From contig NZ_WBOL01000008.1 of assembly GCF_008973715.1 (NCBI RefSeq), positions 97,669 to 161,668 of the forward strand: a stretch of 64,000 nt of DNA, given 5' to 3'. The notes beneath the pieces were generated by a model that saw only the letters and a program-made list of their open reading frames with translations, was not told the origin of the DNA and did not search any database. Within the stretch, counting starts at the first letter, position 1, and each line of letters begins with the position of its first letter. This stretch comes from Nitrincola schmidtii (GTDB lineage Bacteria; Pseudomonadota; Gammaproteobacteria; Pseudomonadales; Balneatricaceae). Of this stretch, positions 49,838 to 59,564 are shown in pieces. Both the position numbers and the translations under genes were made by a program.

Positions 49838-51301
49838 ATGTCACACCCACGTTACCAAAACTATATTCATGGTCGCCAGTTGGCCAACCAGAGCGGCGAA
49901 ACGTTTGCTGTGATTAACCCTGGTACGGGTAAGGTGATCTATGAAATGGAGGTTGCTGACGAATCTATCCAGCAGGCTGCCATTGACAGTGCCAAGAAAG
50001 GGTTTGCACAGTGGTCAGCCATGAGCGGAATGCAACGTGGCAGAATTCTATTAAAGGCCGTCGCCCTCCTTCGTGAACGTAATGACGAACTGGCTGAAAT
50101 TGAAGTGAAAGATAACGGCAAACCCTGGCAAGAAGCGGTAGCCGTTGATGTGGTCACGGGTGCCGATTCAATTGAATTTTTTGCCGGCTTAGCCGCGTCT
50201 ATCGAAGGCAATCAGCAGGATCTAGGAGGTGATTTTTATTACACCCGTCGCGAACCTTTAGGCATTTGTGCCGGTATCGGTGCGTGGAATTATCCCTTGC
50301 AAATCGCCTGCTGGAAAGCCGCGCCAGCACTGGCCTGCGGTAACAGCATGATTTTCAAGCCCTCTGAAGAAACTCCGTTAGGCGCACTTAAGCTGGCTGA
50401 AATTTTTACCGAGGCAGGCCTACCCGATGGTGTGTTTAATGTGGTTCAAGGCGATGGTCGTGTCGGTGCCTGGTTAACTCATCATCTAGAGATTGCCAAA
50501 GTGTCTTTTACCGGCGAAGTCGGTACAGGCAAAAAAGTCATGGCAGCGGCAGCCACTTCCTTAAAAGAAGTCACCATGGAGCTGGGTGGCAAATCGCCAC
50601 TGATTATTTTTGATGATGCCGATATAGAAAATGCCGTCTCCGCTGCCATGCTGGGTAACTTCTATACCCAAGGCGAAATCTGTACCAACGGCACTCGCGT
50701 GTTTGTGCATGAATCCCTATATGACGCCTTTATGGCGCGCCTGTTGGAACGCACACGTAACAACATCATCATCGGCGATCCGATGCATCCCGATACTAAC
50801 TTTGGTGCGCTCATCTCTGCCGATCATCGTGAAAAAGTGCTGTCTTACATTCAAAAAGGGATCGAGGAAGGGGCGACTCTGATTCAGGGTGGCAAAGCAG
50901 TTAGCCCTGCTTCTTCACCGAATGGATTTTTTGTCGAACCGACGATTTTCACCGACTGCAATGATGACATGACCATCTGCCGCGAAGAGATTTTTGGTCC
51001 AGTCATGTCTGTTCTCACCTTTACCGATGAAGACGAGGTGATTGCTCGCGCCAACAACACTGAAACGGGATTAGCCGCTGGTATCTTCACCAACGATATT
51101 CGTCGCGCCCATCGCGTTATTCACCAATTACAAGCCGGTATTTGCTGGATCAACAGTTACGGCGCCTCACCTGCCGAGATGCCGGTAGGTGGATACAAGC
51201 TATCTGGGATTGGTCGCGAAAATGGTCGCGCCACACTCGATCACTATACCCAACTTAAAGCCGTGTATATCGGCATGACTGATTTGGAGAGTCCGTTTTG
51301 A
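49838..51301 (+). CDS. betB: Betaine aldehyde dehydrogenase
   Basis: A 487-residue NAD(P)-dependent enzyme that oxidises betaine aldehyde to glycine betaine. Catalytic C282 is in [10 protein letters not shown] and E248 in [30 protein letters not shown] forms the cofactor and oxyanion region. It starts 12 bases after betI with AAAGGAG upstream, and its stop overlaps the betA start (TTGA). Confidence 0.95.
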   Translation: MSHPRYQNYIHGRQLANQSGETFAVINPGTGKVIYEMEVADESIQQAAIDSAKKGFAQWSAMSGMQRGRILLKAVALLRERNDELAEIEVKDNGKPWQEAVAVDVVTGADSIEFFAGLAASIEGNQQDLGGDFYYTRREPLGICAGIGAWNYPLQIACWKAAPALACGNSMIFKPSEETPLGALKLAEIFTEAGLPDGVFNVVQGDGRVGAWLTHHLEIAKVSFTGEVGTGKKVMAAAATSLKEVTMELGGKSPLIIFDDADIENAVSAAMLGNFYTQGEICTNGTRVFVHESLYDAFMARLLERTRNNIIIGDPMHPDTNFGALISADHREKVLSYIQKGIEEGATLIQGGKAVSPASSPNGFFVEPTIFTDCNDDMTICREEIFGPVMSVLTFTDEDEVIARANNTETGLAAGIFTNDIRRAHRVIHQLQAGICWINSYGASPAEMPVGGYKLSGIGRENGRATLDHYTQLKAVYIGMTDLESPF

Positions 51302-52983
51302 GCACACTAGAAACCACTTATGACTACATCATAGTCGGTGCTGGCTCTGCAGGATGCGTTCTAGCCAATCGACTGACGGAAGATGGCAAACACAAGGTGT
51401 TACTCATCGAAACCGGTGGCAGCGATAAAAGCATCTTTATTCAGATGCCAACCGCTCTGTCGATTCCGATGAATACCGAAAAATACGCTTGGCAATATGA
51501 AACAGAGCCTGAGCCGTTTTTAGATAATCGCCGCATGCATTGCCCCCGTGGCAAAGTGCTAGGTGGATCTTCATCGATTAATGGCATGGTCTATGTTCGC
51601 GGTCATGCCAAAGACTTTGATGAATGGCAAACGCATGGTGCGGAAGGCTGGCATTACCAAAACTGCCTGCCTTATTTTCGCAAAGCGGAAAAATGGGCAT
51701 TTGGCGGTGATGACTACCGTGGCGACCAAGGGCCGTTAGGGGTCAATAATGGCAACCAGATGCAAAACCCTTTGTACCGTGCCTTTATTGATGCGGGTGT
51801 CGAGGCCGGTTATCTAAACACTGAAGACTATAATGGCGCGCAGCAAGAAGGCTTCGGTGCCATGCACATGACTGTTCATAAAGGTCGCCGCTGGTCTACC
51901 GCCAATGCCTATCTTCGCCCAGCAATGGAGCGCAGTAACTTAACCGTTATGACTCATGCACGCGTTTATCGTGTGCTACTGGAAAATAAAACCGCGGTGG
52001 GTGTCAGCGTCCAACATCGTGGTGAAATGCATCAATTTCGCGTTAACAAAGAAGTTATTTTATCGGCTGGGTCCATAGGCTCACCGCATTTGTTACAGCT
52101 TTCAGGTATTGGCAACCCAGACGTACTGAAAAAAGCCGGCATCGAAACACTTCATGAACTGCCAGGTGTCGGTGAAAACCTGCAAGATCACCTAGAATTT
52201 TACTTTCAGTTCCGCTGCCTAAAACCCGTTTCATTGAATCGCAAACTGGGTTTATGGAGTCGCTTCTTAATTGGTGCTCGCTGGATTTTGTTTAAAGATG
52301 GTTTAGGGGCAACCAACCATTTTGAATCCTGTGCGTTTATTCGCTCAAAACCCGGCGTTGAATGGCCTGATCTGCAATACCATTTTTTACCCGCTGCAAT
52401 GCGCTACGATGGTAAAGAAGCTTTCGCCGGTGATGGTTTCCAAATGCATATTGGCCATAACAAACCACGCAGTCGTGGCTATGTTCGGGTGAAGTCATCA
52501 GATCCACATCAACCACCCACGATTCAATTTAACTACCTGCAAGATGAAGCGGATCGAGAAGGTTTTCGTGCCTGCGTCAGACTGACTCGCGAGATCATGA
52601 AGCAATCAGCCATGGATGCCTACCGTGGCGATGAGATTCAGCCAGGTATCGATGTGCAAACCGATGAGCAGATCGATGCGTTTGTGCGCCGCTCTGTGGA
52701 AAGTGCCTACCACCCTTCTTGTTCTTGCAAGATGGGAACCGATGCCATGGCCGTTGTAGACCCAGAAACCAAGGTTCATGGTATTCAAGGTCTACGTGTT
52801 GTCGACTCATCTATTTTCCCCACCATTCCCAATGGCAACTTGAATGCGCCAACCATTATGGTGGCAGAACGAGCGGCTGACCTTATTCAGGGGAAGGAAA
52901 CTCTGCCACCATCGCAGGTTGCTGTCACGATGGCAAATGATTGGCCGGAGCGCCAACGACCTAACGTACCTAAACGCCAATAA
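51298..52983 (+). CDS. betA: Choline dehydrogenase
   Basis: A 561-residue GMC-family flavoenzyme that oxidises choline to betaine aldehyde at the membrane. The FAD motif [16 protein letters not shown] is at 11-26, with [22 protein letters not shown] and the catalytic H472 in [10 protein letters not shown]. The start is TTG at 51298, overlapping the betB stop by three bases, so translation is coupled. Confidence 0.95.
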   Translation: MSTLETTYDYIIVGAGSAGCVLANRLTEDGKHKVLLIETGGSDKSIFIQMPTALSIPMNTEKYAWQYETEPEPFLDNRRMHCPRGKVLGGSSSINGMVYVRGHAKDFDEWQTHGAEGWHYQNCLPYFRKAEKWAFGGDDYRGDQGPLGVNNGNQMQNPLYRAFIDAGVEAGYLNTEDYNGAQQEGFGAMHMTVHKGRRWSTANAYLRPAMERSNLTVMTHARVYRVLLENKTAVGVSVQHRGEMHQFRVNKEVILSAGSIGSPHLLQLSGIGNPDVLKKAGIETLHELPGVGENLQDHLEFYFQFRCLKPVSLNRKLGLWSRFLIGARWILFKDGLGATNHFESCAFIRSKPGVEWPDLQYHFLPAAMRYDGKEAFAGDGFQMHIGHNKPRSRGYVRVKSSDPHQPPTIQFNYLQDEADREGFRACVRLTREIMKQSAMDAYRGDEIQPGIDVQTDEQIDAFVRRSVESAYHPSCSCKMGTDAMAVVDPETKVHGIQGLRVVDSSIFPTIPNGNLNAPTIMVAERAADLIQGKETLPPSQVAVTMANDWPERQRPNVPKRQ

Positions 52984-53008
52984 AAATAATTGATTAGGAG
53001 TTAATACT

Positions 53009-53056
53009 ATGCTGCTTAGACAATGCATTAACTGTCGTTACCGGAGGCGCCTATGA
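53009..53056 (+). CDS. 15-codon leader peptide coupled to the BCCT gene
   Basis: A short frame encoding MLLRQCINCRYRRRL starts at ATG 53009, with TAGGAG eight bases upstream. Its stop codon overlaps the BCCT start as ATGA. Its last part covers the ribosome site GGAGG of the transporter, so translation of one would affect the other. The peptide is very basic (five arginines). It is too short for a function to be predicted. Confidence 0.5.
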   Translation: MLLRQCINCRYRRRL

Positions 53057-54270
53057 CACTCTGGTTATCCATGGGTATGCTATTTACCCTCGCCGCCGTT
53101 GTGGTGGTGCTTATCAAGTGGTGGAACATTCGATGTATCGGTGTGACACCTGTTTCAACCGTGACCTTTATCGCAATTTTGTTTACCTCCGGCTTAGATG
53201 TCGGACTCATCATGTTTCCCCTCACCGAGTTTGGTGGGTATGCAGATCTAGCGGAAAGCCCTGAATATGGATTTGCTAACCCTCTGGCGATCGAGTTTGG
53301 TTTTTGGGGTTTTCTAATCTGGGGCTTCTATTTCCTAACCTGCTTTTACTTTTGCATTATCGAACCTAAAGTCCAGTTCTTTCAGATAAGAATGGTCAAA
53401 TGGGTGAATAATGCGGTCATCATCGGCACCTGTGCCTTTACCGCCTTCTTACTACTCGTCAATCTTCCTTGGTACTTACCTCAACTAGGAGACGGTGAAA
53501 GTGTCATTCCAATCTTCTATCTGATTGTGTTGGCTTGCATTGCAGCCGCGGTCTACTCAAGCAGCGACTTTAAATATGTTCGTATATTAAGCTTGGGCTC
53601 TTCCGTACTGTTTATGTTGTTAATTGCGATGATGTGGAGCAGTGCCTTCTTAACGGGTGAAGGCAGTCCAAAAGACTTCTTTATAACCGCAGCGCTGATC
53701 ACTGAATACTTCACCAATTTGCATCATTTCATCTTACCCTTGAATGATTACCATGAGTTTTATCTTTACTGGTGGTTTGCCTGGAGCATCATGATCGGTC
53801 AGTTCACCGCTCGCTTCGTCAGCGGGCTGAAAACCTGGCAGTTGATGTTGGCTATGCTGATCTTCCCATCAGCGGCGATAGGCACTTGGTTTACCGTGTT
53901 GTACCACTATCATGCTGAAGATCTGTCGATCAGTACTTGGATCAACTTCGCCATGATTTCAGTCGGTATTTTAATGGTGATCAACTCACTGGATTCGTTG
54001 ATTCGACTCTATTCAGAAAACTTGAAACTGGCACCCCGTCACATAGGCATGGGAAAATACCTAGTCGGTAACTTTATCGCCATGTGTGGACTCACTGCTT
54101 TGTTCCAACTGGATTTCTTAAGAATTCAATGGGTCGGAGCACTGGTCATCGCCATCTACTTTGCCAGCTTTGTCTACATCATGATCTCGAAACGTAAAGA
54201 GGTGTTTTCTATTACAGGGACACCCCCAGAAAACACGCTAGATTTTACGCGGATTGAAAAAACAGCCTAG
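53053..54270 (+). CDS. Short BCCT-like choline/betaine transporter
   Basis: A 405-residue membrane protein with about 11 or 12 hydrophobic segments. YWWFAWSIMIGQFTARFVSG (near residue 238) matches the BCCT core signature, where the usual form is [20 protein letters not shown]. It lacks much of the terminal sequence of normal BCCT carriers (about 500-670 residues). Placement behind betIBA suggests uptake of choline or betaine. The family assignment rests on this motif, and the ion coupled is unknown. Confidence 0.68.
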   Translation: MTLWLSMGMLFTLAAVVVVLIKWWNIRCIGVTPVSTVTFIAILFTSGLDVGLIMFPLTEFGGYADLAESPEYGFANPLAIEFGFWGFLIWGFYFLTCFYFCIIEPKVQFFQIRMVKWVNNAVIIGTCAFTAFLLLVNLPWYLPQLGDGESVIPIFYLIVLACIAAAVYSSSDFKYVRILSLGSSVLFMLLIAMMWSSAFLTGEGSPKDFFITAALITEYFTNLHHFILPLNDYHEFYLYWWFAWSIMIGQFTARFVSGLKTWQLMLAMLIFPSAAIGTWFTVLYHYHAEDLSISTWINFAMISVGILMVINSLDSLIRLYSENLKLAPRHIGMGKYLVGNFIAMCGLTALFQLDFLRIQWVGALVIAIYFASFVYIMISKRKEVFSITGTPPENTLDFTRIEKTA

Positions 54271-54293
54271 GTTTTTATATAGGTTACGAATTT

Positions 54294-54318
54294 AGCGCTC
54301 ACACTGTGGGCGCTTTTT
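54294..54318 (+). terminator. Terminator at the end of the bet operon
   Basis: AGCGCTCACA and TGTGGGCGCT form a hairpin (one G-T pair) followed by TTTTT. It overlaps the 3' end of the converging EamA gene. Confidence 0.65.
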
Positions 54319-55198
54319 CATTTATCTCAGAGACTTTCCCCTTTCTACCCGCAATCAACGACCCACTCACTATCGCGATACTGGCATAAAAGAGTGTCCA
54401 GCTTGCTTCACTTTCCCCTGCCAGCACTAACAGCACCACAGAAATTAACGGGGCACTATAAGCTAGCGTTCCGAGTAGCTGTAAATTGCCATGCTTGACA
54501 CCGTAATCCCAGGTAAAGAAAGCGATACCAACCGGTCCTAACCCCAGTCCGATAATACCCACCCATTGCATCCAGCCACTGGGCCAGACGGTTTCCTCTA
54601 AAATCAGATGACAGATAAACGCAAGAATAGCGGTAGCCAAACAAAACCAACCCACGGCATCGGTTGGCACTGCTTTGACGAGTCGACTGAGCACCGAATA
54701 GCTTGACCAAATCAATGCGCAGCACAAGGCGAGTAGATAACCATCCATATACTGCGGCTGAAAACCTTGGTGATTACGACCGATCAGAGTCCAACAACCG
54801 ATTAACGCCAAACACGCACCAATCAAATGCACAGCGCGTAGCTTTTCGCCTGGTAACAAGGCGCTAAAAATAACGATCAACAACGGCCACAGGTAAGCGA
54901 GCAAGCTAACTTCAACCGCCGGTGCTAAGGTCATAGCTTTGAAATAGACGAAGTGATAACCAAACAGACCCGCGACACCAATCACCCAAGCCGCGACGGG
55001 CTGGCGAAGATAGCGCAAACCTGAGCGCTTCTGCGCTATCCAGCGAACAGACATCAATAGAAACGCAATGGTAAAGGTCATCGCCATCATCTGAAATTCA
55101 GGAATGGCTCCGTCGGTCATTCGCGTGAGCAGCGCCAGTGTGCCCCATAGAAAAACAGAAATAGAGCCGATCAGAGTGGCTGTGTTGATAGATGTCAT
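54299..55198 (-). CDS. YddG-like DMT (EamA) transporter
   Basis: A 299-residue protein with ten hydrophobic segments in two EamA repeats. VEVSLLAYLWPLLIVIFSALLPGEKL and LGTLAYSAPLISVVLLVLAGE are typical of YddG-type amino acid exporters. The ATG at 55198 is taken; a TTG at 55210 is possible. It lies downstream of an AraC regulator on the same strand, 40 bases apart, and they may form a unit. The substrate is unknown. Confidence 0.8.
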   Translation of the reverse strand: MTSINTATLIGSISVFLWGTLALLTRMTDGAIPEFQMMAMTFTIAFLLMSVRWIAQKRSGLRYLRQPVAAWVIGVAGLFGYHFVYFKAMTLAPAVEVSLLAYLWPLLIVIFSALLPGEKLRAVHLIGACLALIGCWTLIGRNHQGFQPQYMDGYLLALCCALIWSSYSVLSRLVKAVPTDAVGWFCLATAILAFICHLILEETVWPSGWMQWVGIIGLGLGPVGIAFFTWDYGVKHGNLQLLGTLAYSAPLISVVLLVLAGESEASWTLFYASIAIVSGSLIAGRKGKVSEINEKAPTV

Positions 55199-55238
55199 CA
55201 GGAAACTCAATCCAAAAAAGATTAAGTGTAAAGCGCTT

Positions 55239-56030
55239 CTAGTAAAGCGTCTTTGCTAATTCAGCACTCTTCTTTGGTCTTTGCGCGAAATCTTCTTTGG
55301 TCTTGTCACGAAAGTACCGTGGCGAATACCCAAAAACCTGCTTAAAGCGATCACTAAATGCAGCTAAATTAGTGTAGCCGACTTTTTCAGCAACCTGTTG
55401 CACTCTTAAGCTCGTTGTCATCAGAAGCTGTTTAGCCCGTTCCATCCTCGTGTATAGAAGATACTCTTGAGGTGACTGACCCATCTCACGCTTGAACAAG
55501 GTATTGAGTTGCCGAGTGCTTAGATGTGATGCTCTTGCCACCTGAGCAATTGAAACAGTTTGATCAAAACGTTCATCCAGGTAGGTTTTCGCCAACAGAA
55601 TGCGCCGATCTAACTGCACCGACAGACTAAAACGTTGCATTAACAGATCAAGGAATAACTGAATCATTTGCTTTTCAGTGGTCTGATAAGTCCCTGTCTG
55701 ATTCAGTAAGCATTGTTGATATAAGAACTGTGTGTAGTGTTGTAAACCCTGATCCAACGTCAGGAACGCAGGCAACCTTTCAAGCATCACTGCTGTTTCA
55801 ACCGGTGCGTCCACAACCAGAAAAGCGTTGTTGCTTGGCGCGTAAAACAGATGATCGTTACCTGCCGCAACAATCGCCACCTGATTACCCTGAGCTTGGC
55901 CTTCCACATGATTCACATTCAGATGCAAAGTACCCGTAATGGGTAGCACCAACTGATGAAAGTCATGCGCGTGATTGGCAACATCACCAGTATAGGAACG
56001 TAACGTCAGGTTACATGAGTTCAAGGCCAC
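55239..56030 (-). CDS. AraC-family transcription regulator
   Basis: A 263-residue regulator with an N-terminal cupin-like sensor (HAHDFHQLVLPITGTLHLNV, residues 20-45) and two C-terminal helix-turn-helix motifs (about 155-250; TVSIAQVARASHLSTRQLNTLFKREMG, VQQVAEKVGYTNLAAFSDRFKQVFG). The start is probably GTG at 56030. It is divergent from mesX over a 208-bp region, and may control mesXD, the exporter, or both. Confidence 0.88.
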   Translation of the reverse strand: MALNSCNLTLRSYTGDVANHAHDFHQLVLPITGTLHLNVNHVEGQAQGNQVAIVAAGNDHLFYAPSNNAFLVVDAPVETAVMLERLPAFLTLDQGLQHYTQFLYQQCLLNQTGTYQTTEKQMIQLFLDLLMQRFSLSVQLDRRILLAKTYLDERFDQTVSIAQVARASHLSTRQLNTLFKREMGQSPQEYLLYTRMERAKQLLMTTSLRVQQVAEKVGYTNLAAFSDRFKQVFGYSPRYFRDKTKEDFAQRPKKSAELAKTLY

Positions 56031-56238
56031 AACACTTCATCCTAAAAAAACTATCTGAAACAGCATATCAAACCAAACATAATCACAGATGAATATTTCA
56101 CATAAAAACCTGAAATTATATCAATTTTATTCATTTTAAAATAAGCGTATAACTTACCCATCGCCTTCGGGCTTGGCCATGACAAAGGAAAGATTCAGCT
56201 TTTGCCTAACAAACAGGTTAATGAGGTACCAACGCATC

Positions 56239-57213
56239 ATGAATAACAATTTTAGTTTCAGTATTAAGAGCATTCGTTTAGACGAACATTATCAGCCATC
56301 AGAAACCACCCGCGCCACCACCAATTTCGCTAACTTGGCCAGAGGTGAATATCGTCAGCAGAACTTACGCAACGCATTAAGGATGATTGATAATCGCTTT
56401 AATGCATTAGCGCATTGGGACAACCCCAACGCCGATCGCTTCTCTGTCGAGCTGGAAATCATTTCGGTCGATTTGGAAGTGGCCGGTCAAGCTGAGCCTT
56501 TTCCCAGCATTGAAGTATTGAAAACCAACATTATTGATCATCACACTCAGGAACGCATTGAAGGGATTGTCGGCAACAATTTTTCCTCTTACGTTAGGGA
56601 TTATGATTTTAGCGTATTGCTGCTTGATCATAATAAACAGCAAAACAAATTCAGCATTCCAGAAAACTTTGGCGATCTGCATGGCAAGCTGTTCCAAAGT
56701 TTCGTCAATTCAGACGCTTATCAACAACACTTTAAAAAACCACCGGTCATCTGTTTAAGCGTATCAGATAACAAAACCTATCACCGCACGGAAAATCAAC
56801 ATCCGGTATTAGGTGTGGAATACCAACCCAACGAATCCTCCTTGACTGAACGCTACTTCAAAAAAATGGGGTTGGAGGTTCGCTATTTTATGCCGCCAAA
56901 CAGTGTTGCGCCCTTTGCGTTTTATTTTGTCGGTGACCTGCTGAATGATTACACCAATCTGGAGTTGATTAGCACCATCAGCACCATGGAAACCTTTCAA
57001 AAGATCTATCGACCTGAAATTTATAACGCCAATGCCGTGGCTGGAAAATGCTATCGACCGAATCTAAAAAACACCGATCATTCCGTCACTCAGATCGTCT
57101 ATGACCGGGAAGAACGCAGCCAATTAGCGGTCTCACAAGGCAAGTTTGCAGAAGAACACTTTATCAAACCCTACCGCACGATATTGGAAAGATGGTCAGC
57201 TAACTACGCTTAA
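56239..57213 (+). CDS. mesX: DUF1852 protein MesX, partner of MesD
   Basis: A 324-residue DUF1852 protein. The family opening is clear: FSFSIKSIRLDEHYQPSETTRATTNFANLARGE, then MIDNRFNALAHWDNPNADR. DUF1852 has been shown in Acinetobacter to be needed, with oxygen, for methionine synthesis by MesD. The ATG at 56239 matches the family start; GAGG lies 12 bases upstream, which is rather far. A GC-rich UUCG hairpin (56158-56176) sits in the leader. Its chemistry is unknown. Confidence 0.88.
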   Translation: MNNNFSFSIKSIRLDEHYQPSETTRATTNFANLARGEYRQQNLRNALRMIDNRFNALAHWDNPNADRFSVELEIISVDLEVAGQAEPFPSIEVLKTNIIDHHTQERIEGIVGNNFSSYVRDYDFSVLLLDHNKQQNKFSIPENFGDLHGKLFQSFVNSDAYQQHFKKPPVICLSVSDNKTYHRTENQHPVLGVEYQPNESSLTERYFKKMGLEVRYFMPPNSVAPFAFYFVGDLLNDYTNLELISTISTMETFQKIYRPEIYNANAVAGKCYRPNLKNTDHSVTQIVYDREERSQLAVSQGKFAEEHFIKPYRTILERWSANYA

Positions 57214-57248
57214 TTTATCCGCCAATTAATAGAAAGATAAGAGCATTT

Positions 57249-58283
57249 ATGATGAAAACACTATTACCCACATCCACCGCAGGCAGCTTACCCAAACCTC
57301 TTTGGCTGGCCCAACCAGAAACCCTCTGGTCACCTTGGAAGCTGGAAGGTGAAGAGCTGAACCACGGCAAACAGGATGCGTTGCGTCTGTCATTACAGGA
57401 ACAACAACACGCCGGGATCGTTATCGTCAGCGATGGCGAGCAAACACGCCAGCACTTTGTTACCACCTTTATCGAAAACCTGAATGGTGTGGATTTTGAA
57501 AAGCGTGAAACCGTCAGAATACGTAACCGCTATGATGCCAGCGTGCCCACTGTTGTCGGCCCAGTCTCCCGACAAAAATCGGTGTTTGTTGAAGATGCCA
57601 AGTTTCTTCGACAACAAACCACACAACCGATCAAATGGGCGCTACCTGGCCCCATGACCATGATCGACACGCTTTATGATGATCATTATAAAAGCCGTGA
57701 AAAACTGGCGTGGGAATTTGCCAAAATTCTGAACGAAGAAGCCAAAGAGTTAGAAGCGGCTGGTGTAGATATCATTCAATTTGATGAACCCGCCTTCAAC
57801 GTCTTTTTTGAGGAGGTCAATGCGTGGGGTATCGCCTGTCTGGAAAGAGCCATCGAAGGATTGAAATGCGAAACCGTCGTGCATATCTGCTACGGCTATG
57901 GCATTAAAGCCAATACCGACTGGAAAAAAACCCTAGGCTCAGAATGGCGACAATATGAAGAGGTTTTCCCCAAACTACAACAATCCAATATCGATATCAT
58001 CTCGCTGGAATGTCACAACTCGCATGTTCCGATGGAACTACTGGAACTGATCCGTGGCAAAAAAGTGATGGTCGGCGCGATTGATGTGGCTAATCATCGC
58101 ATCGAAACACCTGAAGAAGTGGCGAATACCTTAAGAAAAGCGCTGCAGTATGTCGATGCGGATAAACTTTACCCTTGCACCAACTGTGGTATGGCACCTT
58201 TGCCTAGAGAAGTCGCTACAGGAAAGCTAAATGCGTTGGCGGCGGGGGCTGAAATTGTTCGAAAAGAATTACTGGTCGCATAG
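57249..58283 (+). CDS. mesD: Core methionine synthase MesD
   Basis: A 344-residue protein equal to the C-terminal catalytic half of MetE without the folate-binding N-terminal half. The zinc and homocysteine ligands are H212, C214 (HICYGYG), E254 (SLECHNS) and C310 or C313 (PCTNCG). With DUF1852 upstream this is the aerobic MesD family, reported to need neither methylfolate nor cobalamin. It starts 35 bases after mesX and ends before a hairpin terminator. Confidence 0.9.
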   Translation: MMKTLLPTSTAGSLPKPLWLAQPETLWSPWKLEGEELNHGKQDALRLSLQEQQHAGIVIVSDGEQTRQHFVTTFIENLNGVDFEKRETVRIRNRYDASVPTVVGPVSRQKSVFVEDAKFLRQQTTQPIKWALPGPMTMIDTLYDDHYKSREKLAWEFAKILNEEAKELEAAGVDIIQFDEPAFNVFFEEVNAWGIACLERAIEGLKCETVVHICYGYGIKANTDWKKTLGSEWRQYEEVFPKLQQSNIDIISLECHNSHVPMELLELIRGKKVMVGAIDVANHRIETPEEVANTLRKALQYVDADKLYPCTNCGMAPLPREVATGKLNALAAGAEIVRKELLVA

Positions 58284-58295
58284 TATTCAACACAC

Positions 58296-58327
58296 TGAGG
58301 GTTACTTCTGAAAACAGGTAACCCTCA
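58296..58327 (+). terminator. Hairpin after mesXD
   Basis: TGAGGGTTAC (58296-58305) and GTAACCCTCA (58318-58327) pair perfectly across a 12-base loop. No T-run follows, so termination is probable but not certain. Confidence 0.55.
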
Positions 58328-58430
58328 ACATCATCATTCGCACATGAAGCACGAGGCGTTAAGTGACTATCTGGACTTGGTGGTTGCCAAGGGCGCAGAA
58401 GGACCCCGGACGATTACCAACCAGAAGAGT

Positions 58431-58484
58431 GATTACTCCACTCTATTCACAGGCGTCACTGACGGATTATCAAACCACAGGTAA
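58431..58484 (-). pseudogene. Remnant of the 3' end of a second patatin gene
   Basis: The 48 bases at 58431-58478 match 45 of 48 bases at 60409-60456, the C-terminal end of the patatin gene, including its stop codon. On the minus strand it would encode DNPSVTPVNRVE and stop. The changes are nonsynonymous, so this copy is not under selection. Homology fades near 58486, just before the diguanylate cyclase gene. A 46-codon frame on the plus strand (58344-58484) runs through it and was not recognised. Confidence 0.8.
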
Positions 58485-58505
58485 TAACAACAAGCTTAAA
58501 CCCAT

Positions 58506-59564
58506 TCAGTCAGATGCGCATACCCTATTGCGCCCTTCTCTCTTGGCACGGTACAAAGCGGTGTCCGCACGTTTCAGAAGCTGTTCAACACGCTCATCTG
58601 GGTGTTGAAAAGTGGTAGCTAGACCTAGACTCACTGTAACGTTAAGTCCATCAGGAAGATCAGGAAGCGCAATCTTAGTCTGACTTACTGCCCGACGTAT
58701 GCGCTCAGCAGCAAGGACGGCTTGCTCAAGGCTGCAGGGGTAAAGAACAAACAGAAACTCTTCGCCACCGTAACGCCCAAGGCTTTCACCATCGCGGGTA
58801 ACTGTGCGCATGCATTGCGCAATTTCGCACAGTGCTGCGTCTCCCGACTGGTGACCGTGAGTGTCATTGATCAGCTTGAAATGATCAATGTCTGCAATGA
58901 TCACAGAGAGCGGTTCACCGGTCCGAGCGGCAAGGCTAAATTGCCCCTCGACACGTTCGAGAATGCTGGCTCGGTTTGGAAGACCTGTTAGTGCGTCATG
59001 TGACGCTCTGTCGAGCAATGCAGCAGTCGCTTCGCGTCTTAATAATATGTCGGAAACTCGGTCGGCCAGAAAACTGCCGAATATGCGGATGAACCGATTA
59101 TCTAGCTCGGTGAAGGGAACATGACGTGATGCCAACGACAAGATCCCTCGACATTGATGGTTGCGAATGAAGGGAATGACCTCAATCTCCCGAATACCTT
59201 TACCAACAAGATGCTCTGGTGGTGCCGGTAGATCGACAAACGACTCAAGCTGAATCCGGCAAGGGCGCCGGTTCTGGTAATGAAATGCATCCCAGCAAGA
59301 CAAGTCATCAGCTTCACTCACTCGTGCTTCGCCACGTGAGCCGTCCATGATGAGGAAGCTGCGAGTTCCATTTTCGACTAGCAAACGCCAACTTGCTACA
59401 TTGGCGAAGTACTTAAAGCGCCGAGCGACTTCACCGGCAATACGATCAAGCTCATCGTCAAGTTGAAGTACACCCAGTAATTCGAAAAGAGCATCATAGC
59501 GAACGAGCTGCTGTGCAGTTAGATCATTCCAGTGATTGCCAACATTCATAGACCCACAACTCAC
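58506..59564 (-). CDS. GAF-GGDEF diguanylate cyclase
   Basis: A 352-residue cytoplasmic enzyme with a GAF-like N-terminal domain (about 20-170) and a GGDEF domain (about 185-350) whose active site GGEEF is intact (RYGGEEFLFVLYP). It should make c-di-GMP. No inhibitory RxxD site is seen at the usual position. GTG at 59564 overlaps the upstream stop (GTGA); ATG at 59549 is an alternative. It lies inside the replaced part of the duplicated patatin-GST block. Confidence 0.9.
   Translation of the reverse strand: MSCGSMNVGNHWNDLTAQQLVRYDALFELLGVLQLDDELDRIAGEVARRFKYFANVASWRLLVENGTRSFLIMDGSRGEARVSEADDLSCWDAFHYQNRRPCRIQLESFVDLPAPPEHLVGKGIREIEVIPFIRNHQCRGILSLASRHVPFTELDNRFIRIFGSFLADRVSDILLRREATAALLDRASHDALTGLPNRASILERVEGQFSLAARTGEPLSVIIADIDHFKLINDTHGHQSGDAALCEIAQCMRTVTRDGESLGRYGGEEFLFVLYPCSLEQAVLAAERIRRAVSQTKIALPDLPDGLNVTVSLGLATTFQHPDERVEQLLKRADTALYRAKREGRNRVCASD

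Noticed and set aside
56041..56238. Possible SAM or cobalamin riboswitch before mesX
   Set aside because: None of the conserved cores I know (SAM-I, SAM-II, cobalamin) is visible; only a UUCG hairpin remains, kept as a low-interest finding.
58344..58484. 46-codon plus-strand frame between mesD and the diguanylate cyclase gene
   Set aside because: No ribosome site, no recognised homology, and its second half is antisense to the patatin remnant; probably not a gene.
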